A stretch of DNA of 26,658 nt from JADHLJ01 sp038118725 (GCA_038118725.1 JAYOIK010000073.1:1-26658), one strand, 5' to 3'. Positions 1-8,567 are shown, counted from the first letter of the stretch. Program-made: numbers and translations. The notes: generated by a model from the sequence alone, not told the origin.

Positions 1-331
1 CGCGAGGTCCTGCCTTGCGCCAGGACGACGCTTTTTGAAAGAACGCGGCAAACCTTAAACAACACCATGGCTCACACACCCCCGTCGCCCTGGCGAACGG
101 CAGGGCCTCGGACGGTTCCAGGTGATCGGACGACTACCGCAAGGGCATCCATCGCGAGGTCCTGCCTTGCGCCAGGACGACGCTTTTTGAAAGAACGCGG
201 CAAACCTGAAAAACACCCTGCCCCACACCCCCGTCGCCCTGGCGAACGGCAGGGCCTCGAACGGTTCAACGTGATCAAACGACTACCGCAAGGGCATCCA
301 TCGCGAGGTCCCGCCTTGCGCCAGGACGACG
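1..331. repeat. Tandem array of REP-pair (REPIN-like) elements, left copy truncated by window edge
   Basis: Three copies of one element lie head to tail: a right half at 1-30 and full 100-bp copies at 83-182 and 232-331. Each full copy starts with GTCG plus a hairpin (CCCTG...CAGGG, 88-92 onward) and ends with an inverted version of the same unit, a hairpin followed by CGAC. The 28-bp ends are inverted repeats with about four mismatches. The flank is also repeated: 31-55 and 183-207 are identical. Copies are spaced 152 and 149 bp. The reading frames across this stretch are judged non-coding. No gene is seen before position 376. Confidence 0.8.
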
Positions 332-375
332 GAGTGCGCGGGTTCACGCGACCAGCTTACGCCTGGCCGCTTCCT

Positions 376-1470
376 CTATCCCAGCTCGCTGATCTGGTAA
401 GTCGACTTGGCCAGCCATTCCGGGTTCACCTCGATGCCCCAGCCCGGGCCGTCGGGGATCGCGACCTTGCCGTCGCGCGCCACCAGGGCCGGCTGATAGA
501 TGCCGTCATCCCAGGGATAGCCGTCCTCGATCGAGAACTCGACATAGGGGCCCGCCGCCTCGATCGCGCCCATGACGTGCAAGGTGAAGACCGTGACTAA
601 GGAAAGATTGGCCGAATGCGGGGTGCAGGCGAGGCCATGCCGCTTGGCCAGCTCGGCGACCCGCAGGGTGCGGGTGATGCCGCCGATATAGCTGATATCG
701 GGCTGCATGACATTGACCACGCCCATTCTCGCCATGCGTCGCCAGGTGGCGAGGTCACAGTCCTGCTCGCCGCCGGTGACGTCCATGTCCAGCGCGTCGG
801 TGACCTGCTTGGTCCATTCCAGCTCCCAATAGGGGCACGGCTCCTCGAAATGGACGAAGCCGTGATCCTGCAGCATATGGCCGACCTCGATCGCGCGGCC
901 CGGCGTGAAACAGCTATTGGCGTCGGCCAGCAGGGTCACTTCGTCGCCGAGCGCGCCCCGAACCGCCGAGACCACTTCCTCGGTCCGGCCCGGCCATTGA
1001 TCGACATCGTGACCGTATTCCCGCCCGACCCGGATCTTGAAGGCGTCGTAGCCGTGCTTGTCGCGGAGCCGCGAGAGCCTGTCCGCCTCGTCCGCGCCGT
1101 TGATGTCGCGGCGCATGCTGGAGCCGTAGACCCGGAGCGGCCTGGGCGCGCCACCGAGCAACTCGCAGACGCTCTTGCCCTGGAGTTTGCCGTGCAGGTC
1201 CCAGAGCGCGGTGTCGAGCCCACCGATCGCGCGCCTTAGATAGGAGCCGGGAAACTTGTGCTCGCGCTCGGGGATCACATCGACCAGCGCGTCGATGTCG
1301 TTGATATCGTGGCCAAGCGCGTGCGGGGCGACCTGGCGATGCAGCACCAGCGAGGAGATGTCCGAGTTATAGGTCGAGACCTGGCCCCATCCTTGGCTGC
1401 CGTCCTCGGCGGTAACCCGGGTCAAGCCGAAATTCTCGGTGCAGAAGGTCTCAATGCTTTTTATCTTCAC
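376..1470 (-). CDS. Mandelate racemase/muconate lactonizing enzyme family protein (enolase superfamily)
   Basis: This 364-residue protein has the usual length and layout of the mandelate racemase subgroup: an N-terminal capping domain to about residue 120, then a TIM barrel. The likely Mg ligands are Asp183 (LADANS), Glu209 (HFEEP) and Glu235 (GGEQD). The general-base candidates are the Asp258 (QPDIS)/His285 (TPHSAN) dyad on one side and a Lys145-x-Arg147 pair (FKIRVG) on the other. Such enzymes abstract the proton alpha to a carboxylate and act as acid-sugar dehydratases or racemases. The substrate cannot be read from the sequence. The start is GTG at 1470, with a G-rich stretch just upstream. 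The gene lies 75 nt downstream of the acyl-CoA ligase on the same strand, so the two may be co-transcribed. Confidence 0.88.
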   Translation of the reverse strand: MKIKSIETFCTENFGLTRVTAEDGSQGWGQVSTYNSDISSLVLHRQVAPHALGHDINDIDALVDVIPEREHKFPGSYLRRAIGGLDTALWDLHGKLQGKSVCELLGGAPRPLRVYGSSMRRDINGADEADRLSRLRDKHGYDAFKIRVGREYGHDVDQWPGRTEEVVSAVRGALGDEVTLLADANSCFTPGRAIEVGHMLQDHGFVHFEEPCPYWELEWTKQVTDALDMDVTGGEQDCDLATWRRMARMGVVNVMQPDISYIGGITRTLRVAELAKRHGLACTPHSANLSLVTVFTLHVMGAIEAAGPYVEFSIEDGYPWDDGIYQPALVARDGKVAIPDGPGWGIEVNPEWLAKSTYQISELG

Positions 1471-1545
1471 GGCGCGCCCCCGGGTAAGTTCCGTAACGCG
1501 TTCTCAATATCACGAAACGCCGCAGCGTGTGATCCTGGCGCCGAT

Positions 1546-3120
1546 TCAGCCGCCCATCCGGCGGTGATGGCCTTGCCAGTAGCGCTCTTTCAGCAGCCGC
1601 TTGTAGAGCTTGCCGTTCTCCCGTCTCGGCAGGTCGTCGTTGAAATCCACCGATTTCGGGCATTTCACGGGGCTCAGCGCCTTGCGGCAGAAAGCGATCA
1701 ACTCGGCCTCGAGATCGGCTCCCGCGCGCGCCATGTCGGCGGGTTGCACCACCGCCTTGACCTCCTCGCCGAATTCCGGGTTCGGCACGCCGAAGACCGC
1801 GGCATCGATCACCTGGGGATGCGAGAGCAACCGGTTCTCGGCCTCCTGGGGATAGATGTTCACGCCGCCCGAGATGATCATGTTGGCCTTGCGGTCGGTC
1901 AGATAGAGATAGCCCTCGGCGTCGACATAGCCGATATCTCCGAGCGTGCTCCACCCATGCCGGTTCCAGGCCTCGGCGGTTTTCGCCGGGTCGTTGTGAT
2001 ACTCAAAGCGCGGCCCGTCCGAGAAGTAAACGCCGCCTTCGATTCCGGTGGGAACTTCCTCGCCCTCGGCGTCGCAAATCCGGATTTGCCCGATCCTGGC
2101 GCGACCGACCGAGCCCGGATGCGAAAGCCATTCCTCGGCGTTGAGCACGGTCAGACCATTGCCCTCGGAACCGCCATAATACTCCCACAGGATCGGTCCC
2201 AACCAGTCGATCATCCGATGCTTCACGTCGATCGGGCAAGGCGCGGCGGCGTGAATGACACAAGCCAGGCTGGCGAGATCGTAGGCTCGACACGCCTCCT
2301 CCGGCAGCCGCAGCATGCGCACGAACATGGTCGGCACGAACTGCGCGTGGGTTACCCGGTGCGTCTCGATCAGCCGCAAGGTCTCCTCGGCGTCGAACTT
2401 GGGCATCACCACGACGGTCGCGCCAAACCGCAGCGCGCGGATGCAGAACATGAGCGGCGCGGCGTGGTAGAGCGGCGCCGGCGAGAGATAGACGGCGCCT
2501 TCATTCAATCCATAGAGCTTGGCCGTCAGAAAATACCCCGGCGCGGGAATACCGAACGCCCCCTCGGGAAGCGGTTTCAGAATCCCCTTTGGCCGCCCGG
2601 TGGTGCCGGAGGAGTAGAGCATCTCGACACCCTCGGCCTGATCGTCGATCGGCGTCGGGGGCTGGGCGTCAAGCGCCGCCTCGAGCGCGGTGAAACCCGG
2701 CTCGGCGCCATCGGCCATGAATTGGTTCGCCTCCGGTACATCCCGCCGCGCCGTCCGCCGCGCGGTTTCCGCCATCACCCTGGAGGTCACCAGCACCCAG
2801 GCGCCGGAATCCTCGAGAATATAGTCGACCTCCTCGGGCGCGAGATGGGTCGCGATCGCCACCAGCCGCGCGCCCGAGCGCAACACCCCCCAGGCGAGCG
2901 GCAGATACAGGCGGTGGTTTTCCAGGAACAACGCCACCCTATCTCCGCGCGAGATACCGCTTGCCCGCAGCAGATGGGCGAAGCGGTTGGAGAGCGCCTC
3001 GAAATCGGCGAAGGACAGCACCGTGCCGTCCCCGGCGAAGATCACCGCCGGACGGTCCGGCGTGGCCTCGGCGTAAACTCCCGGGTGGCGTATATCGCTG
3101 TTTGGCTCGCTCATATCCAT
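1546..3120 (-). CDS. AMP-dependent acyl-CoA synthetase/ligase
   Basis: This ANL-superfamily enzyme (about 524 aa) activates a carboxylic acid to acyl-AMP and then acyl-CoA. The P-loop SSGTTGRPKG, the YYGGSEG adenine/acyl motif, the hinge region YLTDRKANMIISGG and the C-terminal catalytic lysine in NGKLYK are all present, so it should be active. The substrate is unknown; medium-chain, aryl or branched acids are possible. The ATG at 3120 was chosen over a TTG at 3135. A second ATG at 3114 sits at a better distance from the GGTGGG ahead of it and is equally possible. The gene is divergent from the CaiB/BaiF racemase at 3249 across about 130 nt, which suggests shared control and a joint acyl-CoA pathway. 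Confidence 0.92.
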   Translation of the reverse strand: MDMSEPNSDIRHPGVYAEATPDRPAVIFAGDGTVLSFADFEALSNRFAHLLRASGISRGDRVALFLENHRLYLPLAWGVLRSGARLVAIATHLAPEEVDYILEDSGAWVLVTSRVMAETARRTARRDVPEANQFMADGAEPGFTALEAALDAQPPTPIDDQAEGVEMLYSSGTTGRPKGILKPLPEGAFGIPAPGYFLTAKLYGLNEGAVYLSPAPLYHAAPLMFCIRALRFGATVVVMPKFDAEETLRLIETHRVTHAQFVPTMFVRMLRLPEEACRAYDLASLACVIHAAAPCPIDVKHRMIDWLGPILWEYYGGSEGNGLTVLNAEEWLSHPGSVGRARIGQIRICDAEGEEVPTGIEGGVYFSDGPRFEYHNDPAKTAEAWNRHGWSTLGDIGYVDAEGYLYLTDRKANMIISGGVNIYPQEAENRLLSHPQVIDAAVFGVPNPEFGEEVKAVVQPADMARAGADLEAELIAFCRKALSPVKCPKSVDFNDDLPRRENGKLYKRLLKERYWQGHHRRMGG

Positions 3121-3248
3121 GATCCCACCGGTCAATCGGCATCAAGAAGGTCATCGGGGAGTTGATCCCGGCGCGTCTTATCGCGACTATCATCCCCCGA
3201 CCACGGTCGACAAGTACCGTGACACCCAGCACGAGGGATTGGTCAGCC

Positions 3249-4394
3249 ATGGGGCCGCTACAAGGGATCAAGATCGTAGAGATGGTAGGCATCGGCCCGG
3301 CGCCGCATTGCTGCATGCTTCTGTCGGACATGGGAGCCGAGATCATCCGGATCGACCGCCCAGGCGGCAACAAGGTCGGCGGCACCAACCGCGCGGCGGT
3401 TCTCAATCGCGGGCGCAAGTCGATCGCCCTTGATCTGAAGACCCCCGAGGGGGTGGAAACCACGCTCCGCCTCATCGATCAGGCCGACGGGCTGGTGGAG
3501 GGATTTCGCCCCGGCGTGATGGAGCGGCTGGGTCTCGGCCCTGAATTGTGCCTGGAACGGAACCCCAAGCTGATTTTCGGGCGCATGACCGGCTGGGGCC
3601 AGGATGGCCCGCTCGCCCAGGTCGCCGGACATGACATCAACTATATCGCGCTGGCCGGCGCGCTCGGCGCCATCGGCGAAAAGGACGGCGGGCCGGTCCC
3701 GCCGCTTAACCTGATCGGCGATTTCGGCGGCGGCGGCATGATGCTGGCCTTCGGGATGGTTTGCGGCCTTCTGGAAGCCAAGGGGTCCGGCAAGGGCCAG
3801 ATGATCGACGCCGCCATGCTGGAGGGCTCGGCCCTGCTGATGGCCGGTATCTTCATGGCCAAGAATTCCGGCACCTGGCCGCACCCGCGCGGCGAGAACT
3901 GGCTCGACGGCGGCGCGGCCTTCTACGGCACCTATCAATGCGCCGACGGGGAATGGGTCGGCATCGGCTCGCTGGAGCCACAATTCTACGGCCTGCTGCG
4001 CGAAACCCTGGGCTTGGATGACCCGATCTTCGACCGGCAGTGGGATCACGACGCCTGGCCGGAGCAAAAACGGATCCTCGGCGAGATTTTCGCCACCAAG
4101 ACGCGCGACGAATGGGATGAAATCCTCGGCGGTATCGATGTCTGTTTCGCCCCGGTTCTCGGCCTGGACGAAGTGATGGAGCACCCGCACAACAAGGCCC
4201 GCGGCGTCTATGTCGCGCCGGACGGCAATGTACAGCCCGCCCCCGCGCCCCGCTTCAGCCGCACCCCGCCGACCATCCAGGGTCCGCCGGCGCTGCCTGG
4301 GGAGCATAACGAGGAAGCGCTTTCCGCCTGGGGTTTCTCGGCCGAGGAGATCGCCGACTTGCGCGAAAAGTCGATCATCGCCGACCCGGCATGA
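3249..4394 (+). CDS. CaiB/BaiF CoA-transferase family protein, alpha-methylacyl-CoA racemase-like
   Basis: This protein of about 381 residues belongs to the family III CoA-transferase fold. It resembles alpha-methylacyl-CoA racemase rather than formyl- or carnitine-CoA transferases. The residues known to be catalytic in the mycobacterial racemase have counterparts: His128 (GHDINY), Asp158 (GDFGGGG) and Glu243 (LEPQF). It would invert the configuration at C2 of 2-methyl-branched acyl-CoA so that beta-oxidation can proceed. The frame is open upstream to 3162, but the conserved N-terminus (GPLQGIKIVEM) begins right after the ATG at 3249, so that start was chosen. It is divergent from the acyl-CoA ligase, which could supply its CoA thioester. 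It ends in TGA. Confidence 0.92.
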   Translation: MGPLQGIKIVEMVGIGPAPHCCMLLSDMGAEIIRIDRPGGNKVGGTNRAAVLNRGRKSIALDLKTPEGVETTLRLIDQADGLVEGFRPGVMERLGLGPELCLERNPKLIFGRMTGWGQDGPLAQVAGHDINYIALAGALGAIGEKDGGPVPPLNLIGDFGGGGMMLAFGMVCGLLEAKGSGKGQMIDAAMLEGSALLMAGIFMAKNSGTWPHPRGENWLDGGAAFYGTYQCADGEWVGIGSLEPQFYGLLRETLGLDDPIFDRQWDHDAWPEQKRILGEIFATKTRDEWDEILGGIDVCFAPVLGLDEVMEHPHNKARGVYVAPDGNVQPAPAPRFSRTPPTIQGPPALPGEHNEEALSAWGFSAEEIADLREKSIIADPA

Positions 4395-4501
4395 CCGTCG
4401 ACAAACCCTTAACGGATTGTTGAAATGATATTCTCCGGCACCGTGATTAGTGTTTAGTATCATGAACGGGAATCAAGACACTCGCCGAGGGGCATCATCA
4501 C

Positions 4502-5614
4502 TTGGATAGTCCGATCAACCCTCTGGACCCGACCAACTCGACCGTTGAGGCCGAGCGGCGACGCATGGAGACCTTCGCGCGGGTTTCCGGCGGGTGGTTC
4601 TGGCAAACCGACGCCGATAATCGTTTCATCTATATGTCCGAAAGCGTGCGGGAGATCACCGGCCTGGATCCCGAGTGGCACTACGGCAAGACCCGCCAGG
4701 ATCTCGGCATGCCGGCCGCCGTCACCCAGGCGGAATGGGATGAACATCTTCGTCAGCTCCGGGACCATGAGCCCTTCGAGGCGTTTGTGTTCCTGCGCCC
4801 GAGTCCCGAAGGCGATAATTGGATGCAGACCTCCGGCGTCCCGGTTTTCGACGCCGACGGGACCTTTCAAGGCTATCAGGGCATCGCGACCGACATCACG
4901 GCCCAGGTCAACGCCGAACGCGAGGCCCGCCTTCTGACCGAGGCGATCGAACAATTCAGCGAGTCCTTCGTTCTCTGGGACGCCGACGAGCGTCTGGTGA
5001 TCTGCAATCAGAAGTTCCGCGAGCTGAACGCCGGCGTGCCAGACTTCATTTCCCCCGGCACGTTGTTCGAGGATCACATTACCGCCGTTGTCGTCGCGGG
5101 CCTCGCCAACCCCGTCGACATGACCACCGAGGAATGGATTGAGCATCGGGTCAAACAGTTCCGCAATCCGGGCGAGCCGATCGAGATGCGACGGCGGAAC
5201 GGAACCTGGCTCTGGATCGTCGAGCAGCGCATGCCGAACGGCGCGACGGTGACGACGGCGACCGACATCACCAAGCTCAAGCGCGCCGAGCAGCGGGCGG
5301 CGGATACCCATCGCCGGCTCCAGGACGCGATCGAGGTGCTTCCCGGCGCCTTCGTCCTGTTCGATCGCGATGACCGGATTCAGGTCACCAATTCCACCTA
5401 CACGAATTGGTTCGCGCCCCCCGGCGTGGAGGATCTGACCGGCTGGACCTTCGAGGGTATGCTGCGGGCCAACCTGAAAAACGGCAAACTCCCGGTCGCG
5501 CCCGAGGATGAGGAAAGCTGGCTCGCCGAACGACTGGCGGCGCATCGCAGTCCCTGCGTCGAGTATGAGCAATTGATGGCCGACGGACGCTGGGTACGGG
5601 CCGTCGATTCCTAG
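4502..5614 (+). CDS. N-terminal fragment of split sensor kinase: PAS sensor domains
   Basis: This 370-residue fragment has three successive PAS modules: about residues 20-140 (WFWQTDADNRFIYMSESVREI... ending GIATDITAQ), about 145-265 (SFVLWDADERLVICN... ending TATDITKLKR), and about 270-370 (AFVLFDRDDRIQVTN...). The third is cut shortly before its final strand by the TAG at 5612, and the continuation (RILIDVTELKR) follows in frame. PAS modules bind ligands or cofactors or sense redox state; the signal here is unknown. The TTG at 4502 is preceded by GAGGGG; an ATG at 4565 is an alternative start. On its own the fragment has no kinase activity. Confidence 0.7.
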   Translation: MDSPINPLDPTNSTVEAERRRMETFARVSGGWFWQTDADNRFIYMSESVREITGLDPEWHYGKTRQDLGMPAAVTQAEWDEHLRQLRDHEPFEAFVFLRPSPEGDNWMQTSGVPVFDADGTFQGYQGIATDITAQVNAEREARLLTEAIEQFSESFVLWDADERLVICNQKFRELNAGVPDFISPGTLFEDHITAVVVAGLANPVDMTTEEWIEHRVKQFRNPGEPIEMRRRNGTWLWIVEQRMPNGATVTTATDITKLKRAEQRAADTHRRLQDAIEVLPGAFVLFDRDDRIQVTNSTYTNWFAPPGVEDLTGWTFEGMLRANLKNGKLPVAPEDEESWLAERLAAHRSPCVEYEQLMADGRWVRAVDS

Positions 5615-5632
5615 ACCTTCGAGCGTGGGGTC

Positions 5633-6547
5633 GTGCGTATTCTGATCGACGTCACCGAACTTAAGCGTCAGCAGGATGAACTGGAACTCGCCCGCGAGAG
5701 CGCCGAGCAGGCGAACCAGGCGAAGTCGGAGTTCCTGGCCACCATCAGTCACGAGATCCGCACCCCGCTGAACGGCATTCTCGGCATGGCCTATCTGTTA
5801 CGGGATACCGCGATGGATGCCCATCAGACCGTGCGGCTGGAGAACATCATCGCCTCCGGCAACGCGCTTCAGGTGATCATCAACGACGTCCTCGACATGA
5901 GCAAGATCGAGGCCGGCGCCCTGGAGATCGAGAGCGCGCCCTTCGACATGGCGGCCCTGGTCGCGTCCGTCTCCAGCCTGTTCGGGGACGTGGCGGCGGA
6001 TAAGGGCCTTAACTTCGAGATCGGCACCCTGCCCGACAACGCCCGTCACCTAGTCGGCGACGCCGCCCGAATCCGTCAGGTACTCTGGAACCTGCTCAGC
6101 AACGCCGTGAAGTTCACCGAGAAAGGCCGGGTCTCCGTCGAGTTTCACTGGGCCGACCCGGAGCCGGCCGCCCCCGACGACCACGTGCTCCGGATCGAGG
6201 TGCATGATACCGGCATCGGCATAGAGCAAGATCGCCTCGACGGAATATTCGATCCCTTCGTGCAGGCCGACGCCTCCACCACCAGGCGCTTCGGCGGCAC
6301 CGGCCTCGGCCTCTCGATCATCCGCCATCTCGTGGAACTGATGGGGGGTGAGATTCGAGTCGAAAGCAACCCCGGCGCCGGCAGCACCTTCATCGTCACG
6401 GTACCCTTCGATACCGCCGATCGCGACGCGGTCGAACGACATAAGGCCAAGCACCAGTTCCGGCCTGAAACCCGTCAACGCAGGCTGAAGATCCTGGTGG
6501 CGGAGGATCATCCGCTGAACGCCCTGGTGACCACCGAACTCCTGTAA
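5633..6547 (+). CDS. Middle fragment of split sensor kinase: HisKA and HATPase_c plus start of receiver
   Basis: The fragment carries a complete histidine-kinase core. The phospho-acceptor is His40 in ATISHEIRTPLNG (codon at 5750-5752). The N box is LLSNAVKF, the G1 box HDTGIGI, the F box FDPFVQ and the G2 box RFGGTGLGLSI. Near its C-terminus the receiver domain opens with KILVAEDHPLN, but TAA at 6545 ends it after the first helix. The only available start is a GTG at 5633, 18 nt past the previous stop with GGGG nearby, so separate translation is possible but unproven. If made, it would be a kinase without sensor or usable receiver. Confidence 0.7.
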   Translation: MRILIDVTELKRQQDELELARESAEQANQAKSEFLATISHEIRTPLNGILGMAYLLRDTAMDAHQTVRLENIIASGNALQVIINDVLDMSKIEAGALEIESAPFDMAALVASVSSLFGDVAADKGLNFEIGTLPDNARHLVGDAARIRQVLWNLLSNAVKFTEKGRVSVEFHWADPEPAAPDDHVLRIEVHDTGIGIEQDRLDGIFDPFVQADASTTRRFGGTGLGLSIIRHLVELMGGEIRVESNPGAGSTFIVTVPFDTADRDAVERHKAKHQFRPETRQRRLKILVAEDHPLNALVTTELL

Positions 6548-6565
6548 CGCCGGGGTCATGAAACC

Positions 6566-7255
6566 GTGCATGTCGAGAACGGCCTCGAGGCGGTCACCGA
6601 GATGCATGTCGGGGAATTCGATCTGGTTCTGATGGACGCGCACATGCCCGAGATGGACGGCATCGAGGCCACGCGCCTCATCCGCGCCCATCCGGAGCAC
6701 GGCAAGATTCCGATTATCGGCCTTACCGCCGACGCCTTCGTCAACCAGCACAGGGCCCTGCGCGAGGCGGGGATGAAAGAGATTGTCACCAAGCCCTTCA
6801 CCGACGACGCGCTGATGGCGGCGATCTGGGCCAATCTACCGGGCGCCGACGCCGAGGCGGTCATGTCCGACGACGACACCCAGGGCGACGATGATTCCGC
6901 GAGTGCTCCCAAGGGCTGGAAAGCCGAGGCGGAGGCCGGTTTCGAGGCGTTCATCGGAGCCCGCCAGCCGGAGATGGTACGGAAACTGCTGGATCTCGCC
7001 CGCGGCACCACCCAGGAACGCCTGAACGATCTCAGGACAGCGGTGCAATCCGGCAACAGCGAGCAGATCCGCTTCGCCGCCCACACCATCAAGGGCGCCT
7101 GCGGCACCATGTTCGCCACCAAGCTGGCGGAGATGTCGATCGAGATCGAGCAGTCTAACGAGGATCTCAAGACGGTTCGCGCCAAGATGCCCGCCTATGA
7201 GGCCTGCGTCGAGGAAACCATCGACTGGTGGCGGGAACTGGAAAAACGGATCTAG
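6566..7255 (+). CDS. C-terminal fragment of split sensor kinase: remainder of receiver domain plus HPt domain
   Basis: The fragment begins inside a receiver domain. It still has the phospho-acceptor Asp24 (LVLMDAHMPEMDG), the Thr/Ser switch (GLTADAF) and the conserved Lys (TKPF), but lacks the first strand with the acidic pair, which lies before the TAA at 6545. After an acidic linker (about 95-115) an HPt domain follows, with its phospho-His173 in FAAHTIKGACG. An intact HPt helix bundle could still accept phosphate from another kinase. The GTG start at 6566 has no convincing ribosome site. The stop TAG overlaps a perfect 6-bp hairpin (7254-7270, AGTCCG/CGGACT) with no T-tract. Confidence 0.65.
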   Translation: MHVENGLEAVTEMHVGEFDLVLMDAHMPEMDGIEATRLIRAHPEHGKIPIIGLTADAFVNQHRALREAGMKEIVTKPFTDDALMAAIWANLPGADAEAVMSDDDTQGDDDSASAPKGWKAEAEAGFEAFIGARQPEMVRKLLDLARGTTQERLNDLRTAVQSGNSEQIRFAAHTIKGACGTMFATKLAEMSIEIEQSNEDLKTVRAKMPAYEACVEETIDWWRELEKRI

Positions 7256-7379
7256 TCCGGTCGACGGACTCCCGATCGCCCTTCCCTATCGCCCCGACTG
7301 ATCACCTTGAATGAGATGATTGACCTGATGGGTCCAAACCTCGCGTGACACGGGCGCGCGAGCGGTGGATTCTGGCGCC

Positions 7380-8567
7380 ATGCCTCTTTTGCTTATCGCC
7401 ATCGGCGCCATGCTTGTTCAACAGACCATCGCGACCACCGCGAAGGTCGGGTTGCCGGCGCTGTTCGTGCCGATGGCGAGCGAGTTGGGCTTCGATGCCG
7501 AATACGTGCTGGTCTATACCTGGGTCTACGCAATCTGCTCGCTCTGCGTAATGGCGGCTTGCGGCGGGGTGATCCGCCGGCTCGGGGCGTTGCGGACCAG
7601 CCAGATCGGCTGCGTGATGATGGCGGCGGGCCTGATGGCGGCGGCATTGCTCGCAAGCCCGGCTCTTGTGGTCGTGGCCCTGGGGCTCGGCGTGCTGCTG
7701 ATCAGTTTCGGCTCTACCGTGGCGACCCCCGCGAGTTCGCAGATCCTGGCCGCCTACGCGCCGCCGAAATGGGCGCCGCTGGTCTTTTCGATCAAGCAGA
7801 CCGGGGTGCCGGCGGGGGTCGCGATCTCCGGCTTTATCCTGGTGCCGCTGGCCGCCACGCAAGGCTGGCGGGTGACGACGGTGGGCCTGGCCCTGCTGTG
7901 TCTGGCGATCGCGATCATCCTGCAACCCCTGCGCGCCGAGTTCGATCGCGACAGGGACCCGACCGCCCGGCCCAGGCTGGTGGATTTCGCCATCAATATC
8001 CGCGATGTCTTGAGCGTTTTCGAGCGCCGGGCCATGGCCATGGCCGCCTTCACCTTCGTCGGCATGCAGGCGATCTACACCAACTTCACCATTACCTATC
8101 TGCACGAGGATCTCCAATTCGACTACCAGACCGCCGGCGAGATTCTCGGGGTGGCGACCTTGCTGGCGGTGCCGGCGCGGATCTTCTGGGGATGGGTCGG
8201 CAGCACCCTGGTGCGTCCCCGCGCGCTGCTGGCCTCGCTGGCGATGATCATGGCGGGTTCCACGGCCCTGATCGGCGCCTTTGACCCGCATTGGAGCCAC
8301 GCCGCCGTCCTGGCGGTCAACTGCGCGGTCGGGCTGTCGGTGCTGTCCTGGCACGGCGTGCTCTTGTCCGAGGCGGCGCGGCTGGCCCCGGCGGGGGAAG
8401 CGGGACGCATGACCGGCGGCATCCTGGCCTTCGGCTCGGCCGGACAGATCGTCTATCCCGCGATTTTCGGTTTCGGATATTGGCTCGGCGGCTATGGCGC
8501 GGCCTATGTGGCGATCGCGCTGCCCGCCGCGGCCGTGGGCGCGGTTCTGGCGCTCCGGCGGCGGTAG
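7380..8567 (+). CDS. MFS transporter
   Basis: This strongly hydrophobic protein of about 395 residues has some 12 predicted membrane helices in two halves. Charged loops sit where the major facilitator superfamily has them: GGVIRRLGALRTSQIG after helix 2, and a longer basic cytoplasmic loop at about residues 190-215 (EFDRDRDPTARPRLVD) between the halves. It would be an inner-membrane secondary transporter, probably proton-coupled. The substrate cannot be told from the sequence. The ATG at 7380 is preferred; an in-frame GTG at 7365 would add five residues. It stands alone between the broken kinase and a REP array, so context says little about its cargo. Confidence 0.88.
   Translation: MPLLLIAIGAMLVQQTIATTAKVGLPALFVPMASELGFDAEYVLVYTWVYAICSLCVMAACGGVIRRLGALRTSQIGCVMMAAGLMAAALLASPALVVVALGLGVLLISFGSTVATPASSQILAAYAPPKWAPLVFSIKQTGVPAGVAISGFILVPLAATQGWRVTTVGLALLCLAIAIILQPLRAEFDRDRDPTARPRLVDFAINIRDVLSVFERRAMAMAAFTFVGMQAIYTNFTITYLHEDLQFDYQTAGEILGVATLLAVPARIFWGWVGSTLVRPRALLASLAMIMAGSTALIGAFDPHWSHAAVLAVNCAVGLSVLSWHGVLLSEAARLAPAGEAGRMTGGILAFGSAGQIVYPAIFGFGYWLGGYGAAYVAIALPAAAVGAVLALRRR

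Larger units (their letters stand above)
4502..7255 (+). pseudogene. Hybrid sensor histidine kinase (PAS-PAS-PAS-HisKA-HATPase-REC-HPt) interrupted by two in-frame stops
   Basis: One reading frame runs for 918 codons, from a TTG at 4502 (GAGGGG upstream) to TAG at 7253-7255. It is broken only by TAG at 5612-5614 and TAA at 6545-6547. Domain order is continuous through both stops: three PAS domains, dimerisation/phospho-His domain, ATPase, receiver and HPt. There is no frameshift, and every catalytic motif survives. Ignoring the stops, it is an ordinary cytoplasmic hybrid kinase of about 917 residues without membrane segments. TAG and TAA also end normal genes in this window, so general recoding is unlikely. 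Recent nonsense inactivation is the simplest reading; sequencing error or read-through remain possible. Confidence 0.8.

Noticed and set aside
1..331. CRISPR array
   Set aside because: Repeats of about 100 bp with terminal inverted hairpins and partly repeated spacers do not fit 25-40-bp repeats with unique spacers, and no cas gene is present.
1258..3165. 635-codon plus-strand open frame
   Set aside because: It is antisense to the acyl-CoA ligase and enolase-superfamily genes, which carry all expected motifs. Its own translation has no recognisable domain and results from high GC.
4460..5752. 430-codon minus-strand open frame spanning the first internal stop of the kinase
   Set aside because: Tempting as a reason for the interruption, but it shows no domain, and the plus-strand PAS motifs are clear.
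5612..6547. Stop-codon reassignment or pyrrolysine use to explain the internal TAG and TAA
   Set aside because: TAG ends the MFS, aminotransferase and molybdenum-enzyme genes and TAA ends htpG, the cyclase and the CobW-type gene, all at normal lengths. No recoding element was seen.
7254..7270. Terminator for the split kinase locus (6-bp perfect hairpin overlapping the stop codon)
   Set aside because: No T-tract follows and the stem is short.
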